Source: Rosa chinensis (Eukaryota > Streptophyta > Magnoliopsida > Rosales > Rosaceae). From it: a stretch of 64,000 bases of DNA. Made by a program: the position numbers and the translations under genes. Below are positions 55,372 through 64,000 of this stretch, one piece after another. Position 1 is the first letter of the stretch; every line of letters begins with the position of its first letter. The notes below the pieces were generated by a model. The model was not told the origin of the DNA. It saw nothing but the letters and a program-made list of their open reading frames with translations, and did not search any database. The DNA lies in contig NC_037088.1 of NCBI RefSeq assembly GCF_002994745.2, positions 65,738,397 through 65,802,396 on the forward strand. Reading direction: 5' to 3'.

Positions 55372-57639
55372 TCATAAACCAAATAGTTGGTCATTTGAAC
55401 CAAACATGGCAGCGTTAAACTGTCTCGTATTCAAGTCATTCCCATCCAGAGCAGAACCAAATCGATCAAGCCATTGAGTCGGGCTTGGGCTATCACTCTC
55501 CTCCACCCACTCGGAAGTCATGTCAATATCATCAAACTGAATAGGATCAGCATCCAAACTCTTGTTTCTCGTCTGCCTTGATAACTTGAGGTTGTAGTTT
55601 ATGTACACAAGGTCATTCAGTGTCTCTCTATCGATCTTATTGCGCTTCTCAGAGTGAATCTGCTGGAATGCACTCCAATGCTTCTCAAAGGTGAAAGTGC
55701 TGCAAACTTGACTCAGTATTCTGATGGCAACTCGTTGTAACACTGGTGCAGAATCGCCATATTGTTCCCACCAAAGCCCTGCAATGAAACAAATAGGTCA
55801 CACACATAAGCACAACAATGACAACATTTTCTTGTATGAATATTCCTAGACTCACCAGGTGAAACTACATCTCTTGCTTCCATTGCTAGGCTACAACCAA
55901 ACATCCCAGTTGCCTTTGTAAATGTAAATATTTGATTAGTGATGTCGCGCCTCATTTCAGGCGAAGGCAATAGCTTCTCTAGAACCTTAAAGAAGTCCTC
56001 CTTTATAGATGTGAGGAACTTAATTTCCGGATTGTATTGAATGCTGGGGTTCAAAAACGCTGCTGCTGCATGTAGAGGAGAATGGAGCTGATCCCGCCAC
56101 TTTCGATCAACAATATCTAAAAATACCTTGCACTTGTTCTCATCCATAATGTAGTATGTCCTTATTGATTCCTTGGCCCGGGTCATTAGCTCATATATAG
56201 AACCCACAGCAGGTTTCCCTCCAGATACTTCCCTCAAAACTTTGAGAAATGGCTCGGAGATGGCCACACACTCTTCTGCTGCCCTCCAGAAATCATTGTC
56301 CTCAATAATGGAGATACATGAAATGCTGTGTGTTTTATTTGCATAAGAGGAGTTGGTACAGAACTCAGGGCTATTGAACATGTGCTTCAGCCTTGATCTT
56401 TGCTTCAAAATGATTTGCAATGAGAGGAAGCTGGACACAGACTTTGTGATGCCAGTTCTAATGAGGTCCTGTCCTCCAGTGAACCTTTTCATCAGATCGA
56501 GCATTGAGGCATTGTTGTATATGAACTTTGAGATGGTTTGTGCTTGTAGGAAGCATCTGTTCACCCAATCTACCTTGGAGAATTCCTCTAAAATAAGATT
56601 TAAACACTGAGAGGCACAAGGAGACACAAAAATGGTTGTATAATTCTGAAGGATATGGTTTGCAACCCCAGTATAGTTGAAACTACTATCCATGATTATC
56701 TGCACAACATTCTCTGCGCCAAAATCTTGTATGACTGAATCAAATAACTCGGCAAGGCATTTTGTGTTCTTGAAATATGCAGATGCATCCACAGACTTGT
56801 GAAAAAAGGTCCGCGAGGGTGATGAAACCAAGAAGTTGATCAAAGCTCTCGACTTATTGTCAGTCCATGTATCAGCAATGATAGTGCAACCTGTGGTAGT
56901 CCACTCTTTCTCAATATCTTTAGATTGTAGACTCATTTCAGACTTGACCCTTTCCAGCCATGTAGTCTTCAGAGTTTCTGCAGATGGACCTGTAAATCCA
57001 GGACCGCACTTTGCTATGGCATCGATCATTAGCTGATATGATGAAGTACGGGCTATACTGAAGTCAATCTTGTTCTCAAAAAAGAACAAAGCAATACTTC
57101 TCTCTGCATTCTCCTGGTTATTCAAGGAGGAAGGGGCCATTGGAGTGACAGTAGGGAAAACCTTCTGAATTGTAGACGGTGTCTCCACAGACATGAGAGC
57201 TTTAACCGGAGAGACACTTACAGGAGGAGATTTAACTTCGACAAACTTTTGCTTCTTACTACTACTAGAAGTTTCCTTCACCTCCTCCTTCGATGCTATG
57301 ATGGTCCTCACCTTATCAGTAACATCATCTCTTACTTTACTACATGGATTTACACCCTTACTTGGAAGCCGAGATAGATGATGCTTCAATCTACTAATGC
57401 CGCCATTCAGAATTCTCTGGCAGAACTTGCATTTCACCTTGTTCCCGTCTAATTTCTCAGCATATTCCCAACATATATCTTTCTCTCGAACCACTGCCAC
57501 ATGCACAAGACCAGTCCGTTTATATGGTAATAAACTCTACATGATCTCACATCAAAACACTAATCATGTAAGGTTGATAATAGTAAAACCAACATCTTTC
57601 TTTCTATCCAAAATGGTGCTAACTGCAACGAAAATTATC

Positions 57640-57671
<32 letters not shown>

Positions 57672-57688
57672 AACAAATTGAACTTACT
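55372..57688 (-). CDS. Domesticated hAT-like protein (BED zinc finger, DUF659, hAT-type C-terminus), 681 aa
   Basis: Coding exons 57688 (one base), 57493-55856 and 55778-55372; total 2046 nt. The large exon opens at an acceptor with TGGTTCGAGAG; the preceding 22-nt exon (about 57709-57688) ends in A before GTAAG, so the ATG is A|TG across the intron, giving MVREKDICWEYAEKLDGNKVKCKFC, the start known in plant homologues. Domains: BED zinc finger (CKFC and HHLSRL, residues about 15-45), DUF659 (SSYQLMIDAIAKCGPGFTGPSAETL and IIADTWTDNKSRALINFLVSSPSRTFFHK), and a hAT-type C-terminal region. No flanking terminal repeats were seen, and the frame is intact, as expected of an exapted transposase; Arabidopsis has such hAT-superfamily genes with unknown or chromatin roles. 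A nuclear DNA-binding role is inferred. Confidence 0.85.
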
Positions 57689-58370
57689 TCTTCAGCACTG
57701 GACACCAACCTACAGGAGGAAGCAAAATTCAAGAGTAAGTAGCTGATCATTCTGTCTGTGTTGAGTTTATATATGTGCTCAAAGCTTAAATTACATGCAT
57801 TATAGAAGAGCCAGAAAACTCAAGTAGTGATTCTGATGAAACAGTTGGGTCTTTAGATATGAGCAAAATCCAGCTTAGAAGCAAATGCTGATTAAATATC
57901 ACAAGGCTTCTGCATGACTTGCACATAAATGCTATAACTTTAGCTTCAATTATTCCTCATTCTGATTTCTAAAAATCCAAATTTCTAATCTTTAATACCC
58001 AAATCCTCATTACCATCCAAACCCATATCTTTAATCCACCAAATTAGTTGGAAGTTCCAAATTTATAATCTTTAGCCAAGTTTCCTTCAACAATTTTCAC
58101 AAAAAAAAGACAAAAACTTGAAGAACCCAAATTCATATATATTTTTTCTGGGGAAGGTGACCAACCAAACCCAGAATTCAAGTACACAAATATTCAATGA
58201 GCTCAAGAAAAAGTAGTCAGGGAAAATTGGGATCTGAGAATTAAAGAAGAAATTGAAAAAAGAGAGACGAGAAATTTGAGTGACTTACAGGGCAGAAGAG
58301 ACGGAGGCGGCAAAGCCGAGCAGATTTTTCAGGGGATTTTAATTTTATCGCGAGATTTTGAATCTGTATT
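57688..58370 (-). other. 5' leader of the hAT-derived gene: 22-nt microexon and first non-coding exon
   Basis: An acceptor TGTAG at about 57710-57714 and donor GTAAG at 57687 bound a 22-nt exon. A likely first exon ends at a CCT|GTAAGTCACTC donor near 58289 and starts near 58370. The intron upstream of the large exon (57687-57494) holds a run of about 28 A on the plus strand (57642-57669). Structure inferred from splice motifs only. Confidence 0.55.
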
Positions 58371-58829
58371 TTAGGGTTTCGTGGAGGAAGGTAAAGCAAA
58401 CTTCTCTGTTTCTTTTTATCCTTTTCTCTCTTCTCGTCTCCTTCTTTTTCGATTTTTCAATTTCGTTTTCTTTATTTATTTATTTATTTTCTGTTTGCGT
58501 TTTTTGGCGATATATCGCGGACTGGTGAGAGGACCTCAACGCAGTCATATGCTGACACGTGTCTCATCTGATTAAAACTTAAAATTTCTTTCATAGTAAT
58601 TTAGTTGTAAGCGGTGTTCACCCATACTTATTAACAGAAAAATTATACTCAATTAATCACATTTTAATGTAAATCCAGCCGTGAGAAACAAAGGGCTCAA
58701 TTTAGTTATAAATTGATGAAAATTTTGTTATGAGAAAGTAAACCAGCATTTGGTGGTGTGAATAAGCTACTTTGGTAGAGTAAAGTGTCAAACTTAACTC
58801 AAGTATATTAGGATCTTGTTTATGATCAA
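58371..58829. other. Spacer upstream of the hAT-derived gene
   Basis: Pyrimidine-rich stretch at 58385-58500, which may be the promoter-proximal part, then AT-rich DNA. No gene seen. Confidence 0.4.
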
Positions 58830-59215
58830 CGAGTCTTGTCACTTGTTGAACTAATTATGTCAATCAATTTTGAATTTATTTGTTGGACCCATTTGAACTC
58901 AATTAGTACTAACTTTGCCAGACAATAACAAAAGCTAAAAAAGAGAGGCTAAAAAAGAATCAAAATTCAAGTTATGCATATCAATCAAACACGATCCGTT
59001 TATTTAGTGCGTCGACTCATTTTAATACGAAATGCAAACTACATGCAGTATCATCATCATTAATTCAGATTTCAAAATATCTAATTTTAAATAGTATTCA
59101 CGAATGCAGTAAAAAATTGTCACTTTTAAATTGGATTAAACTACAATAAAGCAAAACATGTCAAGCTTACACTTGATCGATTGCAGTACCAATATATGTA
59201 ACTTCAAATTTACCT
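58830..59215. repeat. Dispersed direct repeat, partner of 47357-47862
   Basis: Shares with 47357-47862 a chain of segments in the same order (GTCTTGTCACT, ATCAATTTTGAATT, ATTCAAGTTATGCA, TCACGAATGC-GTAAAAAATTGTCAC, TGTCAAGCTTACACTTGATC). Origin (transposon or segmental copy) unknown; no terminal repeats identified. Confidence 0.7.
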
Positions 59216-60815
59216 TCACCAATAGAATATAAAGATCCATTTAACAAAGTTTAAGATATCATTGTCCTATTTAATAACACGTGTTAGGAATCTATACCTT
59301 CATTAATTGTATCCCCGTTGACAAGTTCTAACTTTGTTTAATAAATACTTTGAGATTCATCTCCTCTATCTATAAATTTGCATGGAAATATTAAATCGAA
59401 GATAATGACTGCCAGGTAGTTCAATAATGATGATTAATAAAATTGTGACCGCTGGATGCCATTTTTGAACAGTGGTACTATTGGAAAACACAAACGTGTG
59501 GCTCTGATTTACCGGGCCCCACACGTGGCATCTTCACCTGGAGTGTCACATCGCCTATCACCGTCTGATTGGTACTTGAAGGGTCAAATTTTGGCGCCAC
59601 TTTCGGTTGGTGTCGTATTTTCATGGGTAGGTGACCAGTGCAAAGGTATGGGGATCTTTGAATTGAGAGGTCATAACAATTTCAGTTTTTGATGATTTAG
59701 GTATTGAATTGAATATATCAATAAGTTAGGAAGAAGAAAGAGTGAATCCATCGATGAGATGATAACGGTGGTGATAATAATGGAAATTTAGCAATTATGC
59801 ATTAATTTTGAATGTTCGTAGATGATTTGAATTACTTGTGATGACATACTAACTCTAACTAATCAATATTTATATTAAATCGTCTACTATTGTATATGGT
59901 TTTAGTCAATCGTAATCATTAAACGAGTGAAATCCTCGATAATATGAACTTTGCGTGACAATCCATGTAAACATGACATTTTGTAGTTTTCATTCAAGTG
60001 CCATCACTTAACTTCTATCCATAAAATTTATTCTATCATTGTTTACCATTATGTGAAATAACAATTGGTGAACAACTTTGGTGCATATATCACTTGCCTA
60101 ATTAAAATTTAGTGGGTATCTTATTTTAATTTTTAAATAAGACGTATAATTTCTTATCTAATTATTTTAATTTAATAATCATAAAACACGTACGATCATA
60201 ATTACTTGATCTTGAAAAATCTATGACGATTTGTTTGCTCTTTCTATAATCCATATATACATCATCACCACCCACGATCGATAACAAAAACATGTTCAAA
60301 CTACATAAACAACAATAAGAATACAAATCTTCTTTCGGTACGCAATTACCGAATATGATAAGATAGAAAACTACAAGAACCTAGCTTCATAGTTTCAAAA
60401 ACTAACACCCAATTGCTAAAGACAAAAAACGCTGCACATCATTCTTTAATATAAAATGGCATAAAGCAGTAGCTTCTGCAGAGTTCTGCTTTGGATTTCC
60501 TTGATGTCTCAATCTCTCTCTGACCCCGATCTCTTGGTCTCCTCCTCAAATTGTCCACATGCAGCTTCCTGTTCCTGCGCTATAAAATAAAAGCTAGCAA
60601 GCACAGAGCAGTAGCTAGCTTCTTCTTCTATATTGGCCTTTCTCCCACATCAATCATGAATAATTATAATCTAATTCTAATGGCTTCTTCCTACCTTCTT
60701 TGCATGTGGCCATGCTGCTTCCACAAGCAAGCAAATCCCAGCTCATAATCATCATCATCGATCATCATCACTTCTCCACCATCATTCCCCACTTGGTTTT
60801 TTTTTCCTCTGTCTC
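59216..60815. other. Intergenic region upstream of the LRR receptor-like gene
   Basis: AT-rich spacer. Contains a G-box CACACGTGGC near 59519-59528, about 1.8 kb upstream of the LRR gene start. Short plus-strand frames at 59456-59692 and 60551-60924 have no recognised family. Confidence 0.4.
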
Positions 60816-60816
60816 T

Positions 60817-60820
<4 letters not shown>

Positions 60821-60850
<30 letters not shown>
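60821..60850. repeat. (CT)n microsatellite in the probable leader of the LRR gene
   Basis: About 14-15 TC units. A donor-like AAG|TAAG at about 60937-60945 downstream and the 350-bp gap before the ATG suggest a leader intron in the LRR gene, so the CT run would be in its first exon. Confidence 0.7.
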
Positions 60851-60852
<2 letters not shown>

Positions 60853-61289
60853 ACTACAAGCAGTGTGTTTCTAAATAAACCCACTACTAAAAGGTCGAGC
60901 AAAGAGAGCTATGGTGTGATCTGAGACCAGCAAGCAAGTAAGTTTTTTTTTTTTTTAATGATTTTATGGGGTTGATGAGTTTGAGCTGGAAGCTGTTTAT
61001 TTGATCTTGATGTGAAAGTGAAAGTGAAAGCATATTAAATAAAATTAGTGGGGGTTTTTCTTAGCTAAGTACCTAACAAAGTTGGTAAAAGAAGAAACGT
61101 ATATGCTTCATCTTCTCCTAATTCAAACTTAGCTATAACTGCTTTTTTTGACTGATCTCCAAATTCTAGTCAACTATATTTGGAATACTTCTGGAAATTA
61201 GCTGTTTTGCATAGTTTTTTGATGTAAATTTCCATTTGTTCATATTCATGTACGTAGTTGGGATCAAGATTGAGGTTTTGGCTGAGAAA

Positions 61290-63592
61290 ATGGGCAAGAG
61301 AGTAGAGGCTTTGTTCATTTTCTTGATCATTGGGACAATCTTTCATATTGTGAATGGTGATCCAGTTGAAGATAAGCAAGCTTTGCTTGATTTCCTTCAC
61401 AATGTTTCCCACACACGCCCTCTAAATTGGAGTGAAAACTCATCTGTATGCGGAAATTGGACCGCTGTGATCTGCAACAAAGATAAGTCCAGAATCATAG
61501 AGCTTCATTTGCCTGGAGTTGGCTTAAATGGTCCAATCCCACCCAACACTCTCAGCCGTCTGTCTTCGCTTTCGGTTCTGAGTCTCAGATTGAATAGCTT
61601 CACAGGTCCATTCCCTTCTGATTTTGCTAAACTTGGAAAGTTAACCTCCCTTTATCTTCAATCCAACAAGTTCACAGGGCCATTGCCTTCGGATTTTTCG
61701 GTTTGGAAGAATCTCACTGTCCTGAATCTCTCAAACAATGCATTTAGTGGGAGCATCCCTTCTTCGATTTCCAACTTGACTCACGTGACATATCTGAGTC
61801 TTGCTAACAACTCGCTTTCGGGTGAAATTCCTGACCTCAATGTTCCTAGTTTGCAACAGCTTGATCTAGCCAACAACAATCTCACAGGCAGTGTGCCCAA
61901 GTCTCTTGAAAGATTCCCAAGTTCGGCCTTTTCGGGTAACAATCTTTCTTCACTAGCCCTTCCCCCAGCTCTTCCAGTTCAACCACCTAGTTCTTCTCAA
62001 CCAAATAGTGACAAGAAGTTGGGTGAGCCTGCAATATTGGGAATTGCGATTGGCGGGTGTGTTCTGGGGTTTGTAGTGATATCCTTTTTCATGATCATTT
62101 GCTGCTCCAAGAAATCAGATGGTGATGATAATGGAGGGGTTGCAAAAGCACAGAAGAAACAAGCGGTTTTAAAGAAGGGTGTTTCAGGGAACCTAGACAA
62201 GGATAACAGGCTTTCCTTCTTTGAGGGTTCCAATTTTGCATTTGATTTAGAGGACTTGCTGAGGGCATCTGCTGAGGTTCTTGGTAAGGGAACCTTTGGG
62301 ACAACGTATAAGGCGGCTTTGGAAGATGCAAATACTGTTGCGGTGAAGAGGTTGAAAGAAGTAAGTGTCGGAAAGAAGGAATTTGAGCAGCAGATGCAGA
62401 TTGTGGGAAGCATCAGCCATGAGAATGTCGCCCCGCTGAGGGCGTATTACTACTCCAAGGATGAGAAGCTTGTTGTGTATGATTACTTTGAGCAGGGAAG
62501 CACCTCAGCAATGTTACATGGTATGAATTGAAGCACAGAAACTGTTGCCTACTTAATTTTGAGCTTTAATGATGTTTACTTATGTTTGATTTTGCAGTTA
62601 AAAGAGGACAGGGCAGGACTCCACTCGACTGGGACACCCGACTCAAAATAGCAGTTGGTACAGCGAGAGGCATTGCTCATATCCACACACACAATGGTGG
62701 GAAGCTTGTCCATGGAAACATAAAGGCCTCGAACGTTTTCCTTAACCCTCAAGGATATGGTTGTGTGTCTGATGTCGGCTTACCAACACTGATGAGTCCA
62801 ATGCCTCCACCAGCAGTGCGCAATGGAGGATATCGAGCCCCGGAAGTGGGAGACACTCGGAAATCTACCCCTGCATCTGATGTTTATAGTTTCGGGGTGC
62901 TGTTGCTCGAGCTTCTCACTGGAAAAAGCCCAATACATACAACAGGTGGCGAAGAGGTTGTTCACTTGGTGAGGTGGGTGAACTCGGTGGTCAGAGAGGA
63001 ATGGACAGCAGAAGTGTTTGATGTGGAGCTACTGAGGTACCAAAACATCGAGGAGGAGATGGTCGAGATGTTACAGATAGGAATGTCTTGCGTGGCCAGA
63101 ATGCCCGAGCAGCGACCAAAAATGCTTGATGTCGTGAAGAAGGTGGAGGAAATTCGTCAAGTAAATACTGCGACTCCAGTTAATCAACCATCTCCATCAG
63201 AAATATCTACTCCAGCCATAATACCTTCTGTAGCTGATACAGGGCTCATAGCATCAACCTCTCAAGCACAAGCACAAGCACAAGGACAAGCACAAGCACA
63301 AGAACAAGCACAAGCACAAGCACAAGCACAAGGGCAAGGGCAAGGGAAAGGACCAGGACCAGGACCAGGACCAGGACCAGGACCAGGACAAGGACAAGGA
63401 CAAGGACAAGGACAAGGACAAGGACAAGGACAAGGACAAGGACAAGGGCAAGCACAAGCACAAGAACAAGCACAAGCACAAGCACAAGCACAAGCACAAG
63501 CACAAGCACAAGCACAAGCAGTTATCATAGCATCAACCTCAGCACAAGCAACACAAGCAGCACAAGCACAACCACAAGCACAACCAAAGTGA
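61290..63592 (+). CDS. LRR receptor-like pseudokinase (LRR-III type, At4g23740-like) with QA/QG-rich tail, 741 aa
   Basis: Two exons, 61290-62520 and 62598-63592, the second starting after TTTGCAG; 2226 nt. An N-terminal signal peptide ([23 protein letters not shown]) precedes the LRR N-terminal cap (W.....C.W..V.C), five LRRs ([21 protein letters not shown] onward), a Pro/Ser-rich juxtamembrane region and one membrane span ([22 protein letters not shown]). The kinase domain has a glycine loop ([11 protein letters not shown]) and the ATP Lys (VAVKRL), but HGN replaces HRD and DVG replaces DFG, as in the atypical receptor kinases of this subfamily. APEV and [19 protein letters not shown] are intact. 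After the kinase (about residue 625) a tail of about 110 residues is made of Gln-Ala, Gln-Gly and Gly-Pro repeats, which is not usual for the family. The split at LHG|VKRG is the normal LRR-III intron. Confidence 0.9.
63262..63525 (+). repeat. Coding hexanucleotide repeat CAAGCA/CAAGGA/CCAGGA
   Basis: In-frame 6-bp units encode Gln-Ala (CAAGCA), Gln-Gly (CAAGGA) and Gly-Pro (CCAGGA) blocks, about 40 units with block changes rather than random mixing, so unit expansion with internal substitutions is likely. Reverse-strand frames across it are artefacts. Confidence 0.95.
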
Positions 63593-64000
63593 AATTCTTT
63601 CTTCATAGTCAGCAATTATGATCCTATGATTTTTTATCTTTTAATTGAAATTCCATCAGAATTGGGCAAAATGGTTTTCTCCTTGTAACTGTATGTGAAA
63701 CTTATATTTTTATCAAAGCTGTTGCTGCTGCAGTCATTGCTTATTATGTTCCTTGTTCAGTGTACGGTGATATTCAAGGTTCTTTTGCTAATCAATAAAA
63801 CAGATCTCCGACTCTGAGAGATAGATTGAAGAAAGGCAGAATATACAGGACTGTAATGCTACATTGCGGTACACTCGAAAAGAAGAAAATTGAAAGAAAA
63901 AAGGAAATGTGCAATACAGGCAATGTCTGCAATTGCAAACAATCTTTGCTCGATTATGAATAATATTGAAAGAAAAAAGGAAATGTGCACTACAGGCAAT
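63593..64000. other. 3' flank of the LRR gene with a 75-bp-period repeat at the window edge
   Basis: 63593-63850 is the presumed 3' UTR and termination region. ATTGAAAGAAAAAAGGAAATGTGCA-TACAGGCAAT occurs at 63889 and again at 63964, one base different; the second copy is cut by the window edge, so more copies may follow. Confidence 0.6.

Noticed and set aside
63246..63615. Three long reverse-strand frames rich in Leu-Val, Cys-Leu or Ala-Cys repeats
   Set aside because: They are the antisense reading of the hexanucleotide repeat in the LRR gene and have no independent support.

Overview
The window is plant nuclear DNA. Genes are split by GT-AG introns, the spacers are AT-rich and full of transposon debris, and the gene families are typical of eudicots. 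The overall flavour (intronless, locally amplified gene families in a TE-rich region) suggests a rosid, possibly Rosaceae, but that is an impression and no species marker was found. No bacterial, organellar, rRNA, tRNA or CRISPR features were seen.

Layout. 0.1-4.4 kb: minus-strand ABCC10-type ABC transporter whose 3' half lies beyond the left edge. 4.8-8.5 kb: LINE and hAT-type debris with clean target-site duplications. 8.7-18.9 kb: two related minus-strand intronless genes flank a dead nucleoporin gp210 fragment, which is split by a young complete Copia retrotransposon. One of the two genes is an eIF2-beta-like gene. The other joins a complete MINDY/FAM63 deubiquitinase to the C-terminal half of that eIF2-beta-like protein. 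19.0-26.95 kb: a large inverted repeat whose arms have since received a Mutator-type element, a Tourist-type MITE and an LTR derivative, with a solo LTR in its spacer. 26.8-28.6 kb and 45.4-47.2 kb: two nearly identical inverted copies of an intronless 410-aa gene of unknown function. Between them lie a decayed bacterial-type PEP carboxylase (PPC4) pseudogene, a LINE tail, a second inverted-repeat pair, a CACTA transposon carrying receptor-kinase fragments, and a decayed gene of unknown family.

48.1-63.6 kb is gene-dense: an HPGT1-type hydroxyproline O-galactosyltransferase (12 exons), a UBA-tail protein, a domesticated hAT-like BED/DUF659 protein whose start codon is split by an intron, and an LRR receptor-like pseudokinase with a long Gln-Ala/Gln-Gly tail encoded by a hexanucleotide repeat. 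A third eIF2-beta fragment lies exactly at the junction of a tandem duplication just downstream of HPGT1.

The genes do not form one pathway. The unifying theme is local gene reshuffling: three eIF2-beta-derived copies in different states (N-terminally divergent gene, fusion gene, filler fragment), several inverted duplications, and TE insertions whose empty sites survive in the partner copies and so give relative dates. The most novel item is the MINDY-eIF2-beta fusion. It keeps the deubiquitinase catalytic residues, a ubiquitin-binding tail and the eIF2-beta zinc finger in one open frame.
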